From: Haloterrigena sp. H1 | Lineage (GTDB): Archaea > Halobacteriota > Halobacteria > Halobacteriales > Natrialbaceae | Assembly (NCBI RefSeq): GCF_005938085.1 | Contig: NZ_SMZK01000001.1 | Coordinates: 186,001 to 250,000, forward strand | Length of the DNA: 64,000 nucleotides | Direction: 5' to 3' | Shown: positions 25,841-33,831 of the stretch, piece by piece | Layout: every line of letters begins with the position of its first letter | Position numbering within the stretch: the stretch's first letter is position 1 | Translations under genes and position numbers: made by a program | Notes under the pieces: model-generated | The model's database searches: none | Seen by the model: only the letters and a program-made list of their open reading frames with translations | What the model was told of the DNA's origin: nothing

Positions 25841-25916
25841 GCCTAACCGGTCAATTCGGACACCGGTCGACCGTGCCGGAAATACTTGCCGTGATGATCG
25901 TCGGGGCCGGTTAGGC
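25841..25916. promoter_or_regulatory. Widely spaced perfect 10-bp inverted repeat between rhodanese genes
   Basis: GCCTAACCGG (25841-25850) and CCGGTTAGGC (25907-25916) are exact reverse complements 56 bases apart, in the 269-bp region between the two divergent sulfurtransferase genes. Two ACCGGTC direct repeats (about 25846 and 25863) overlap the left arm. It may be an operator pair or part of a leader structure of the minus-strand gene. Confidence 0.5.
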
Positions 25917-26075
25917 CGTGGCTGTATTCGGCGGATTCGGGGCGCGCTCGAGCAGCCGCGAGCGATGCTGATCTAGCTGTCCGCCGAAAACAAGCAAGTG
26001 TTGCCTCTGTCTCGGTACCACCGAATCGCCGTCATACCGGTGCGTACACGGATCTGCGTCACGTATGGGCGGCTA

Positions 26076-26876
26076 ATGGACGACTCCGTTATCGTGTCCC
26101 CCGACTGGCTCGCAGCGCACCTGGACGATCCGACCGTGCACGTCGTCGACGTCAGAGACGCCTGGGAGTACGACGGGATCGGTCACCTGCCCGGCGCAGT
26201 GAACATCCCGTTCGACAGCTACCGCGACGACAGCGACGTGGATCGGGGTACCCTCCCGGGTGCCGAGGCTTTCGCCGACCTGCTCGGCGACGCGGGGATC
26301 GACACCGACGACACGCTCGTCGCCTACGACGACACTCACGGCGTCTTCGCCGCCCGCTTCGTGCTCACCGCCATCGAATACGGCCACGACGACGTGCGCC
26401 TGCTCGACGGCGACTTCAGTGCTTGGAACCGCGAGTACGAAACCACGAGTGAGACGCCTGATGTCGAACCGACTGACTACGAGCCCGACCCCCTCGAGCC
26501 CGCCGAAAGCCCGCTGGTCGGCTACGACGCCGTCGCGAACGCCCTCGAGCGCGACGCTCTCTTCGTCGACACGCGCGAGCAAGACGAGTTCGAGGAGGGG
26601 CGCCTGCCGGGTGCTGTACGATTCGACTGGCGCGAGGTCGTCGACGAGGAAACACGGCGGCTGAAACCCGAGGCCGACCTCGAGGACTTGCTCGCCGACC
26701 GCGGGATCACGCCAGACCGCGAGATCGTCCTCTACTGTAACACCGCGCGGCGGATCAGCCACACCTATGTGGTCCTGACGGCGTTAGGGTACGAGGACAT
26801 CCACTTCTACGAGGGGAGCCTGACGGAGTGGCTCGAACACGACGGCGAGATCGAGAGCGGCCCCGTCGACGACTAA
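26076..26876 (+). CDS. Two-domain rhodanese sulfurtransferase, second copy
   Basis: A 266-residue tandem rhodanese paralogue. The first domain (about residues 5-125) lacks Cys (AYDDTHGVFA); the second has C221 in LYCNTARRISH. The active loop CNTARR differs from the CRxGxR loop of the neighbouring enzyme, which suggests another acceptor or donor. ATG 26076 is the conserved start (MDDSVIVSPDWL). Its stop codon overlaps that of the convergent oxidoreductase gene. Confidence 0.9.
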   Translation: MDDSVIVSPDWLAAHLDDPTVHVVDVRDAWEYDGIGHLPGAVNIPFDSYRDDSDVDRGTLPGAEAFADLLGDAGIDTDDTLVAYDDTHGVFAARFVLTAIEYGHDDVRLLDGDFSAWNREYETTSETPDVEPTDYEPDPLEPAESPLVGYDAVANALERDALFVDTREQDEFEEGRLPGAVRFDWREVVDEETRRLKPEADLEDLLADRGITPDREIVLYCNTARRISHTYVVLTALGYEDIHFYEGSLTEWLEHDGEIESGPVDD

Positions 26877-28309
26877 CTGCTCACGTCCCGCCAGTCAGGT
26901 GCCGTCGAGTAGGTGGTGTCGGACAGTTCGTCGAACGCCGCGTACACGACTTCGTTCAGCGCGGGGTGGACGTGGACCGGGTCCGCGACGTCGTCGACGG
27001 TGCCGCCGCCGTCCATCGCGACGACCACCTCGTGGAGCAGCGTCGATGCCTGTGGGCCGACGATGTGACAGCCCAGAATCTCGCCGTCCGGTCCGGCGAG
27101 TGCTTTGACGAACCCATCGTCAGCCTCGAGAATCATCCCCAGCGGTGCGGCCCCGTAGGGGACGGTGACAGCCTCGTACGCACGCCCCTCCTCCGCGAGG
27201 TCGCCTTCCGTCCGGCCCACGCTGGCGACCTGCGGATCAGTGAAGACCGCGTGGGGCATCGCTTCGTAGTCGACGGCTCGCTGGCTCTCCTCGAGAACGT
27301 TTTCGGTGACGACGCGGGTTTCGTAGTCGGCGGCGTGCTTGAACGGCGGCTCGCCGACCGCGTCGCCCAGCGCCCAGATGCCGTTCGCGGTCGTCTTCAG
27401 GAACTCGTCGGTCTCGACGGCGCCCGTCTCGTCGGTCTCGACGCCCGTCGCCCCAAGATCGAGTGTGTCGGTGTTCGGTCGACGACCGGCCGCGAGCAGG
27501 AGCTCGTCGCCCGCGAGTTCGATGGCGTCAGCGCCGGCCTCGTCGTCCACTGGGTCGGCAGTCACGGTGACACCGCCGTCAGTCTCGGCGACCACGGCCG
27601 CTTCGTAGCCCGTGTACACGTCACAGTGGGTTGCGAGCGAGTCGGTCACGACGGCGCTGACGTCGTCGTCTTCGCGGGGAACGAGGCGATCGCTCCGGCC
27701 GACGATCGACACGTCGGTCTCGAGCGCACCGAAAAAGTAGCCCAGTTCGGCCCCGATATAGCCGCCGCCGACGATCACCAGCTTGTCGGGTCGGTCGTCG
27801 AGGAAGAGTACGTCGTCGCTCGTGCGGTAGTCGACGTCTTCGAGGCCGTCGATCGGGGGTTCTACCGGTCGACCGCCGACGGCGATGACGACGGTTTCTC
27901 CCCGGATTCGCTCCGCGTCCGTCGTCTCGTCGGTCGGCTCGATCTCGATCGTGCGATCGTCGACGAACCGACCCACACCGCGGTAGAGGGTAACGTTGTC
28001 GTTTGCTTGCAAGTTTGCGGCCTTCTTCGCTGCCTGCTCGTAGACCGTGTCGTGGATCGCGGCCGTGATCTCGTCGTAGTCGACATCCGTTACCTGCGCG
28101 TCGACGCCGACCGACTCGGCACTCCGTACCTCCTCGAGCACGTCCGCGCGGTGGATGAGCGCCTTCGAGGGCACACAGCCACGCGTGATACACGCGCCGC
28201 CGAGCGGGCCGGGTTCGACGACGGCCGTCTCGAGACCCTGCGTGGCACCAGCAGTGGCGACCTTGCTGCCCGAGCCGCCGCCGAGGACGACGATGTCGTA
28301 TGTCTCCAT
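26873..28309 (-). CDS. Pyridine nucleotide-disulfide oxidoreductase (dihydrolipoamide dehydrogenase/mercuric reductase-like)
   Basis: A 478-residue flavoprotein. FAD-binding YDIVVLGGGSGSKVATAGA leads into the redox-active disulfide GGACITRGCVPSK (C40, C45). NAD(P) binding is at VIVGGGYIGAELG, a second FAD motif is GIWALGDAVG, and the C-terminal catalytic His-Glu pair is HVHPALNEV. The RGCVPSK loop, rather than VGCIPSK, and the absence of neighbouring 2-oxoacid dehydrogenase genes argue against a role as the standard E3 subunit. It lies beside two sulfurtransferases, so a thiol/persulfide role is possible. ATG 28309 matches the family; the frame is open upstream. Confidence 0.88.
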   Translation of the reverse strand: METYDIVVLGGGSGSKVATAGATQGLETAVVEPGPLGGACITRGCVPSKALIHRADVLEEVRSAESVGVDAQVTDVDYDEITAAIHDTVYEQAAKKAANLQANDNVTLYRGVGRFVDDRTIEIEPTDETTDAERIRGETVVIAVGGRPVEPPIDGLEDVDYRTSDDVLFLDDRPDKLVIVGGGYIGAELGYFFGALETDVSIVGRSDRLVPREDDDVSAVVTDSLATHCDVYTGYEAAVVAETDGGVTVTADPVDDEAGADAIELAGDELLLAAGRRPNTDTLDLGATGVETDETGAVETDEFLKTTANGIWALGDAVGEPPFKHAADYETRVVTENVLEESQRAVDYEAMPHAVFTDPQVASVGRTEGDLAEEGRAYEAVTVPYGAAPLGMILEADDGFVKALAGPDGEILGCHIVGPQASTLLHEVVVAMDGGGTVDDVADPVHVHPALNEVVYAAFDELSDTTYSTAPDWRDVSS

Positions 28310-28360
28310 ACCGGCTCCGTCCACGGACGGCCGCGTAAAACGGGCACCTGCTATGCACAC

Positions 28361-28448
28361 GCTATAGTAACAACTGAAACGATTTACACACCGATCGCAC
28401 ATCCCTCGTGCGATCGGGTGTGCATTGACTTTCAGTGGCTACTATAGC
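28361..28448. mobile_element. MITE-like long imperfect inverted repeat, 88 bp
   Basis: The outer arms GCTATAGTAACAACTGAAA (from 28361) and TTTCAGTGGCTACTATAGC (to 28448) pair with two mismatches. The core CCGATCGCAC (28391-28400) and GTGCGATCGG (28408-28417) is a perfect 10-bp stem around a 7-base loop. The element is non-coding. TA dinucleotides at both ends would fit a TA-targeting family, but a target duplication cannot be proved here. It sits between the oxidoreductase start and the HicB-like gene stop. Confidence 0.6.
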
Positions 28449-28468
28449 TCGACGACCGCGTTGATCGC

Positions 28469-28690
28469 TTACAACCAGTCGTCGCCCGGATCGTCGGCGG
28501 TCGCTTCCTTGTACGACTCGACCGCTGCCGCGAGGTTTTCGATGGCTTTCTCGGGGGTCTGTCCCTGACTCGAGACGCCGGTCACCTCGTCGTCGGCGAT
28601 GTGGAGCCCGTGTTCGTTTTGGCGCATGGTCACGTCCGCGTCCGCGAGCGCCTCGTACTCGGAGGGGTCTACGTCTGCGTCAGAACTCAT
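28469..28690 (-). CDS. HicB-like antitoxin-type protein, no HicA neighbour
   Basis: A 73-residue protein whose second half matches the HicB partial RNase H-like fold: GLHIADDEVTGVSSQGQTPE followed by a helix AIENLAAAVESYKEATADD. HicB normally neutralises the mRNA interferase HicA, but no HicA-like frame is adjacent, and there is no DNA-binding domain. ATG 28690 is used; the open frame extends further upstream only into poor sequence. Solitary HicB-like proteins are frequent in haloarchaea. Confidence 0.75.
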   Translation of the reverse strand: MSSDADVDPSEYEALADADVTMRQNEHGLHIADDEVTGVSSQGQTPEKAIENLAAAVESYKEATADDPGDDWL

Positions 28691-28817
28691 ATGCGGGCGT
28701 TGTCGCGGTCGGGTGAAATACTCACCGACGCCGTCCGACCTGTCTTCGTGACCGATCCAGCAGTTCGGATCGGCTGTAGAAAAAGCCTTTAACGCCATCG
28801 CCCCGTAGACCGAGCAA

Positions 28818-30209
28818 ATGGTACTCGACGATCTCGGGAGTTCTCTGCGGGGCACCTTGGACAAGCTCCGCGGGAAGTCGCGACTCAGCGAAGAAGACAT
28901 CGAGGAGATCGTCAAGGAGATTCAGCGATCGCTACTCTCCGCCGACGTCGACGTCTCGCTCGTGATGGAGCTGTCGGACAACATCAAAGAACGCGCCCTC
29001 GAGGAAGAACCCCCCGCCGGCACCCCCGCGCGGGACTTCGTCCTCCGCATCGTCTACGAGGAGCTGGTCGACCTCATCGGCGAGTCGACCGAGTTGCCCC
29101 TCGAGGAACAGACGATCCTGCTGGCAGGGCTGCAGGGGTCGGGGAAGACGACCTCCGCCGCGAAGATGGCTTGGTGGTTCTCGACGAAGGGGCTCCGTCC
29201 TGCCGTTATCCAGACGGACACCTTCCGGCCCGGTGCCTACCAGCAGGCCGAGGAGATGGCCGGCCGCGCCGAGGTCGACTTCTACGGCAACCCGGACAAC
29301 GACGACCCCGTCGAGATCGCTCGCAAGGGCTTAGAAGAGACCAGCGAGGCCGACGTCCACATCGTGGACACGGCGGGTCGCCACGCGCTCGAGGACGACC
29401 TGATCGACGAGATCGAGGACATCGAGGGTGTCGTCGAACCCGACACTTCCCTGCTCGTCTTGGACGCCGCGATCGGGCAGGGTGCGAAGGAGCAGGCCCA
29501 GCAGTTCGACGAGTCGATCGGGATCGACGGCGTCGTCATCACGAAACTCGACGGGACGGCGAAGGGTGGTGGCGCGCTAACGGCAGTCGACCAGACCGAC
29601 TCCTCGATCGCCTTCCTCGGGACCGGTGAAGAGGTTCAGGACATCGAGCGCTTCGAGCCCGACGGCTTCATCTCGCGGCTGCTCGGGATGGGAGATCTCG
29701 GCCAACTCGCCGAACGCGTCGAGCGCGCGATGGAGCAGACCGAGATCGAGGAAGACGACTGGGACCCCGAGGACATGTTGCAGGGGCAGTTCACCCTGAA
29801 CGACATGCAAAAGCAGATGGAGGCGATGAACAACATGGGGCCGCTCGACCAGGTGATGGACATGATCCCCGGCTTCGGCGGCGGGATCAAAGACCAGTTG
29901 CCCGACGACGCGATGGACGTCACGCAACAGCGGATGCGTACGTTCAGCGTCATCATGGACTCGATGACCGAGGCCGAAAAGGAGTATCCCAAAGCCATCG
30001 GTGCGAGCCAGATCGAACGCATCGCTCGGGGCTCGGGCACTAGCGAAGAGCAGGTCCGGGAACTCCTCGAGCAGTACAAGATGATGGAGAAGACCATCAA
30101 GCAGTTCCAGGGCATGGGCTCCGACAAGGAGATGCAGCGCATGATGCAACAGATGCAACAGCAAGGCGGCGGTGGCGGTGGTGGCATGGGTGGCATGGGC
30201 CCGTTCTGA
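28818..30209 (+). CDS. srp54: Signal recognition particle 54 kDa protein
   Basis: SRP54 (Ffh) binds signal sequences and the 7S RNA and delivers ribosomes to FtsY. The 463-residue product has an N domain (residues 1-95), the G domain with GLQGSGKTT (104-112), [21 protein letters not shown] and [10 protein letters not shown], and a Met-rich M domain from about 320 ending in a Gly/Met tail ([17 protein letters not shown]). AGCCTTTAACGCC about 28 bases before ATG 28818 is a suitable TATA box, so the transcript is probably leaderless. Confidence 0.97.
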   Translation: MVLDDLGSSLRGTLDKLRGKSRLSEEDIEEIVKEIQRSLLSADVDVSLVMELSDNIKERALEEEPPAGTPARDFVLRIVYEELVDLIGESTELPLEEQTILLAGLQGSGKTTSAAKMAWWFSTKGLRPAVIQTDTFRPGAYQQAEEMAGRAEVDFYGNPDNDDPVEIARKGLEETSEADVHIVDTAGRHALEDDLIDEIEDIEGVVEPDTSLLVLDAAIGQGAKEQAQQFDESIGIDGVVITKLDGTAKGGGALTAVDQTDSSIAFLGTGEEVQDIERFEPDGFISRLLGMGDLGQLAERVERAMEQTEIEEDDWDPEDMLQGQFTLNDMQKQMEAMNNMGPLDQVMDMIPGFGGGIKDQLPDDAMDVTQQRMRTFSVIMDSMTEAEKEYPKAIGASQIERIARGSGTSEEQVRELLEQYKMMEKTIKQFQGMGSDKEMQRMMQQMQQQGGGGGGGMGGMGPF

Positions 30210-30320
30210 TCGGTCCACGTTCTCTTCCGCCACTACCGACAGCCGTCTCGAAACGATAGCGAAACGTACCAGTTCTGTTGCACTACGTTAATACCACTCT
30301 AGACGAACTGTCCTGTAGCA

Positions 30321-31292
30321 ATGAACCGTCGGCAGTATCTCGCCCGCACCGGCGCGGCCGGTGTGAGCACAGGACTGATAGCGTCACTTGCAGGCTGTCT
30401 CGATGGCTTTTCCGATTCGTCGGACGGAAGCGACGTCGACGTCAGCGATCGCACGGGCCAGCGTGCGCTCGACCGCGCTGCAGGCAGTCTGAACAAGGCC
30501 GCACAGTCACTGGAGCAACTCGAGGGCCTCGAGGACCCCGAAACCGTCGAGTTCGATCCGGCCCCTCCGCGCGGGCACCTCGAGACGGCCGAGAGCGAAC
30601 TGGGCGACGATCGGGCGGCCGACATCACAACGCTGCGTTCGTATGCGAGCGTCCTCGATGGCCTCATTTCGGTGACCGTTACCGTCACCGACGACACGCT
30701 CGACGACGACATCGACGCCGTCAACGCGGCACTCGAGGACGAGGGCGACCTCGAGGGGGCAAACGAAACCGTCGATGCCCGCTACGAGAAGATCGCCGGT
30801 GCACGTGACCGTCACGCCGAGGCGACCGCGACGATCGCGGCTATCGACGGCGACCGACTCGACGAATTGGCAGGGATCGATCTCGCCGACCTTGAAAGCG
30901 GCGCGGCCACGCTCGGCGATGTGGTGACGGCGCTGGAGACGCTCGCCGGGTCCTACGACGCGACACTCGACGAAGACGAGGGCTACGGCGCACTCGAGAG
31001 CGGGCAGTCGCACGTGGACAACGGGGAGTACGAGGCCGCACAGACCGAGTTCGAGACCGCCGAGTCGACGTTTTCGACGTCGCTGGACCGACTCGAAACC
31101 GGCCGGACCGACGCCCCGGACGGGCTCATCGGCTATTTCGACACGGCAACCTGCCAGAATCGCCATCTCACCGACGCGGCCGCAGCGTTTGCCGATGCGG
31201 CAGCCGCCGCCGCGAACAACGATCCAGATGCCAGAATCGCCCAGTCAGAGAGCGAAGCCGAACTCGATGCGGTCGGGAACTGTACCGACTAG
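30321..31292 (+). CDS. Tat-exported lipoprotein of unknown function
   Basis: A 323-residue protein with a twin-arginine signal and lipobox: MNRRQYLARTGAAGVSTGLI then LAGC, so Cys near residue 27 is the probable lipidation site. The mature protein is highly acidic and helical, with TPR-like spacing in HVDNGEYEAAQTEFETAEST and an Ala-rich helix AAAAFADAAAAAANNDPDAR. Its 3' end overlaps the convergent CBS-MaoC gene by four bases. Function unknown; such proteins often form heptad-rich surface stalks or ligand-binding scaffolds. Confidence 0.8.
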   Translation: MNRRQYLARTGAAGVSTGLIASLAGCLDGFSDSSDGSDVDVSDRTGQRALDRAAGSLNKAAQSLEQLEGLEDPETVEFDPAPPRGHLETAESELGDDRAADITTLRSYASVLDGLISVTVTVTDDTLDDDIDAVNAALEDEGDLEGANETVDARYEKIAGARDRHAEATATIAAIDGDRLDELAGIDLADLESGAATLGDVVTALETLAGSYDATLDEDEGYGALESGQSHVDNGEYEAAQTEFETAESTFSTSLDRLETGRTDAPDGLIGYFDTATCQNRHLTDAAAAFADAAAAAANNDPDARIAQSESEAELDAVGNCTD

Positions 31293-32233
31293 TCGGGCGA
31301 TCCGGTCGCCGCCGCGTCGCCTTCATGGGTCGCCATCGCCGGGAGGTCGTCGATCAACACGACGGCACTCCCCTCGAGCACCGTCGTGTCGTCGCCGTCG
31401 AGCACGACGGTCTCGACTCGGTATTTCGATCGTCCGAGATCCTCGACGATCTCGCAGACGGCGGTGGCACGGTCACCGATCGAAAGCGGTGCGCGGAAGC
31501 TACTCTCCTGTGAGAGGTAGATCGTTAACCCTGGGAGCCGGGCGAGTGCCGCGCTGATCAGGCCGTTCGCGAGAACGCCGTGGACGATCCGTTTGCCAAA
31601 GCGCGTCTCGGCGGCGTAGGCGTCCTCGAGGTGGAGCCGATTGGTGTCGCCGGTCACGTCCGCGAACGCCTCGACGTCGTCGTCGGTGATCGGCTTCGAG
31701 AAGCGAGCGATGTCGCCGGCCGAAATGGTCGATTCGTCCGCACTGCGGTACTCGAACTCCCAGTCGTCGCGCTCGTATTTGGTGTCCGTCCTGACCTGTC
31801 GGTGAGTTGGCGCGGCCTCGAGTCGACTCGGCGCGTGGGCCAGGTGTGGCACGTAGTAGGTGAGTTCCGTCGTCGTAATGATTCCCACGAGTTCGCTGTT
31901 GTCATCCCCACCGTCGACGACCGGCAGGTGTTCGATGTCCGATGACCGTAACAACTCGACGGCGTCGACGATGGATGCGGTCGACTCGACCGTCGTCAGC
32001 GGCGTCGACATGACCGCCGACAGTTCGACGTGGCCGAGATCCTGTCGTTCACACAACTGTGTCGCGAAGTCGCCTTCCGTGACGATACCGACGGGCTCGC
32101 CGTCTCGAGCGACGAGTACCGAACTGACGCCCTCGTCGCGCAACAGCGTCGCCGCATCGGTCGCGGTCGCGTCCGGCGGGGCGGTGACGACATCCTCGAC
32201 CATGATTTCGTCGACAGGTATCGTGTCGTGCAT
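31289..32233 (-). CDS. CBS-pair and MaoC-like dehydratase fusion protein
   Basis: This 314-residue protein joins two CBS domains (about residues 5-60 and 70-130) to a C-terminal MaoC-like hot-dog domain (about 165-300). CBS signatures are SSVLVARDGEPVGIVTEGDF and HLPVVDGGDDNSELVGIITT. The hydratase motif is FADVTGDTNRLHLEDAYAAE followed by RFGKRIVHG. MaoC domains hydrate enoyl-CoA; CBS pairs bind adenosyl ligands. The fusion suggests hydratase activity tuned by AMP, ATP or a CoA-type nucleotide, which is inference. The last codon and stop overlap the convergent lipoprotein gene. Confidence 0.88.
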   Translation of the reverse strand: MHDTIPVDEIMVEDVVTAPPDATATDAATLLRDEGVSSVLVARDGEPVGIVTEGDFATQLCERQDLGHVELSAVMSTPLTTVESTASIVDAVELLRSSDIEHLPVVDGGDDNSELVGIITTTELTYYVPHLAHAPSRLEAAPTHRQVRTDTKYERDDWEFEYRSADESTISAGDIARFSKPITDDDVEAFADVTGDTNRLHLEDAYAAETRFGKRIVHGVLANGLISAALARLPGLTIYLSQESSFRAPLSIGDRATAVCEIVEDLGRSKYRVETVVLDGDDTTVLEGSAVVLIDDLPAMATHEGDAAATGSPD

Positions 32234-32338
32234 CTGACGATGCTACGTGATCGAACCCTATCAGTCATTGTGGCCCCTTCCTGTCGTATCGTGCAGGTTG
32301 ACGGCTCACGACACTGCACGCGGCGGCGCAGGCCGGTC

Positions 32339-32423
32339 TCGTACGGACTCCTGTCAGTGGTGCCGGTGGGACCGTCACCCGCCCTGCGGTCTCACCGGGA
32401 CATCGGGACAGCAGACCGTCTCA
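32339..32423. repeat. Palindromic intergenic repeat, copy D
   Basis: Runs from GTACGGACTCCTGTCAGTGG to GGGACAGCAGACCGTCTCA, where the final TCA is the complement of the stop codon of the next minus-strand gene. It is the closest relative of copy A (in reverse), sharing CACCGGGACATCGGGACAGC exactly. Confidence 0.85.
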
Positions 32424-32834
32424 GGCGTCGACTGGCTGCCCGTCTTCGGTCGGCGGCGCGATGTGGTCGACATACTCCTCGAGGCTCGGCTCGTCGACCC
32501 GGACACGGACGGCGATCTCGCCGAGTTCGTCGGGTTCCCCGACGGAGAAATTAACGTGGTCCTCGAAGGCAGCCTGCTTTTTCAACGCGAACGTGAAGGT
32601 ATCGCCGTCGCGATTCGCGAAGAACTCGCCACGGGCGGTGTCGAGGATCTCCTGACGGTGTAATAGCTCCGAAAAATGATCCATCGCGTGGGCCTCGGCG
32701 CGGACCTCGCCGAACTCCTCTTCGATGTCCGCGTTGGGAAAGATATTCGCGACGGCGTCGATCACGCGACTCGTCACCTCGGTATCGTAGACCGGTGCCG
32801 TGATCTCGATGTCGACGCGGTAGAGTTCGCTCAT
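32421..32834 (-). CDS. RNA-binding domain protein, COG1325/UPF0201 family
   Basis: A 137-residue protein of an archaeal family annotated as a predicted exosome-associated or RNA-binding subunit. Conserved parts are VDIEITAPVYDTEVTSRVID, NADIEEEFGEVRAEAHAMDH and RREILDTARGEFF-like HRQEILDTARGEFFANRDGD. Its start overlaps the stop of the kinase gene upstream (ATGA, 32831-32834), and the two genes travel together in many archaea. The stop codon is part of repeat copy D. Confidence 0.88.
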   Translation of the reverse strand: MSELYRVDIEITAPVYDTEVTSRVIDAVANIFPNADIEEEFGEVRAEAHAMDHFSELLHRQEILDTARGEFFANRDGDTFTFALKKQAAFEDHVNFSVGEPDELGEIAVRVRVDEPSLEEYVDHIAPPTEDGQPVDA

Positions 32835-33412
32835 GGGTCGGCTTCGGCCTCCGCACGTTTTTCGTCGTCGGTTCCGCGGATGATCGACCGAATTCGGTCG
32901 TGGAACGCCTCGAGCGAGTCTGTGTTCTCGACGACGACATCGGCCCGGTCCATCGCGTCGTCCATTCCGAAGCCGCGCTCGCGTTCGTCGCGGGCAGCCA
33001 GGTCTTCGCCACCTTCGGCGGCGCTTGCGTCCCGGCCGCGGTCGTCGATCCGCTCGGCCCGTACGTCGAAGGGAGCCTCGATGCTGACCAGCGTGAACGC
33101 GTCGCCGAAGGCCTCCTCGAAGACGTCGACCTCGACGCCCGAGCGGAGCCCGTCGACCAGCACCGTGTCATGATTTTCGAGTCGATCCTCGATCATCGGG
33201 AGCGACCGCTCGGCGATCGCCGTCGGGCCGTTTTCCTCGCGCAGTTCCTGTGCGACCGTGCCGTGGTCTTTCGTGGGATCGAGTCCGCGGTCGGCCGTCT
33301 CCTGGCGGACGACGTCGCCCATCGTCACCACCGGGATTCCGTCCTCGCGTGCGACGGTGGCGGCCTCGCCCTTGCCGCTACCGGGCAGTCCCACCGTTCC
33401 GATGACGTGCAT
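32831..33412 (-). CDS. P-loop nucleotide kinase-like protein, UPF0200 family
   Basis: A 193-residue P-loop NTPase resembling dephospho-CoA and adenylate kinases. Walker A is GLPGSGKGEAA (residues 8-18); the segments VVTMGDVVRQETADRGLDPT, TVLVDGLRSGVEVDVF and IEAPFDVRAERIDDRGR follow the kinase plan. The substrate is unknown. It is co-transcribed with the RNA-binding protein downstream, with a 4-base overlap. The region after it holds the tRNA-Arg promoter. Confidence 0.88.
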   Translation of the reverse strand: MHVIGTVGLPGSGKGEAATVAREDGIPVVTMGDVVRQETADRGLDPTKDHGTVAQELREENGPTAIAERSLPMIEDRLENHDTVLVDGLRSGVEVDVFEEAFGDAFTLVSIEAPFDVRAERIDDRGRDASAAEGGEDLAARDERERGFGMDDAMDRADVVVENTDSLEAFHDRIRSIIRGTDDEKRAEAEADP

Positions 33413-33542
33413 CGGGAACCCCTACCGGCGAGACGTGCATAAACGCTGTGTTCGTCGCTCGAGCTGTGTCGGTTCCCGGTGCTGGCCCGCAGAAATCGGA
33501 ATCCCAACCGCTTATACTGTTCCGTCGTGGATTTTGACTCGA

Positions 33543-33646
33543 GGGCACGTAGCTCAGTCCGGAAAGAGCGTCGGACTTCTATCCACGTCGCGTTTGCGGC
33601 GGGGGAAGACATCCGACGGTCGTGGGTTCAAATCCCATCGTGCCCG
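33543..33646 (+). tRNA. tRNA-Arg(UCU) with a 29-nt intron
   Basis: Acceptor stem GGGCACG (33543-33549) pairs with CGTGCCC (33639-33645), followed by discriminator G; no CCA is encoded. D arm GCTC/GAGC, T arm GTGGG-TTCAAAT-CCCAT. The anticodon stem TCGGA (33571-33575)/TCCGA (33612-33616) encloses CTTCTA, an intron at 33582-33610, and A. The anticodon is TCT (33578-33580). The intron sits one base after the anticodon, at the canonical 37/38 site for the archaeal splicing endonuclease. A TATA box CTTATA lies near 33511. Confidence 0.92.
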
Positions 33647-33831
33647 CTTCTGTCGCGACCAACTCGTGAGCAACAGCAGTTTACTCGAAGGTGTGATAAC
33701 AATCTTCCCACGGTGTTGCATGCAGCCACGTCTACGGTGATGTGGTCAATATGCCGGTCTGGACAGTAATCTCCGGCAGGCAGTCAGCGCAGATGAGTTG
33801 CTACTCTCTCATCTCGTCGACAGTAACTGAG

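Noticed and set aside
26828..28447. Long plus-strand frame over the disulfide oxidoreductase
   Set aside because: Antisense to an enzyme with intact FAD, NAD and CxxxxC motifs.
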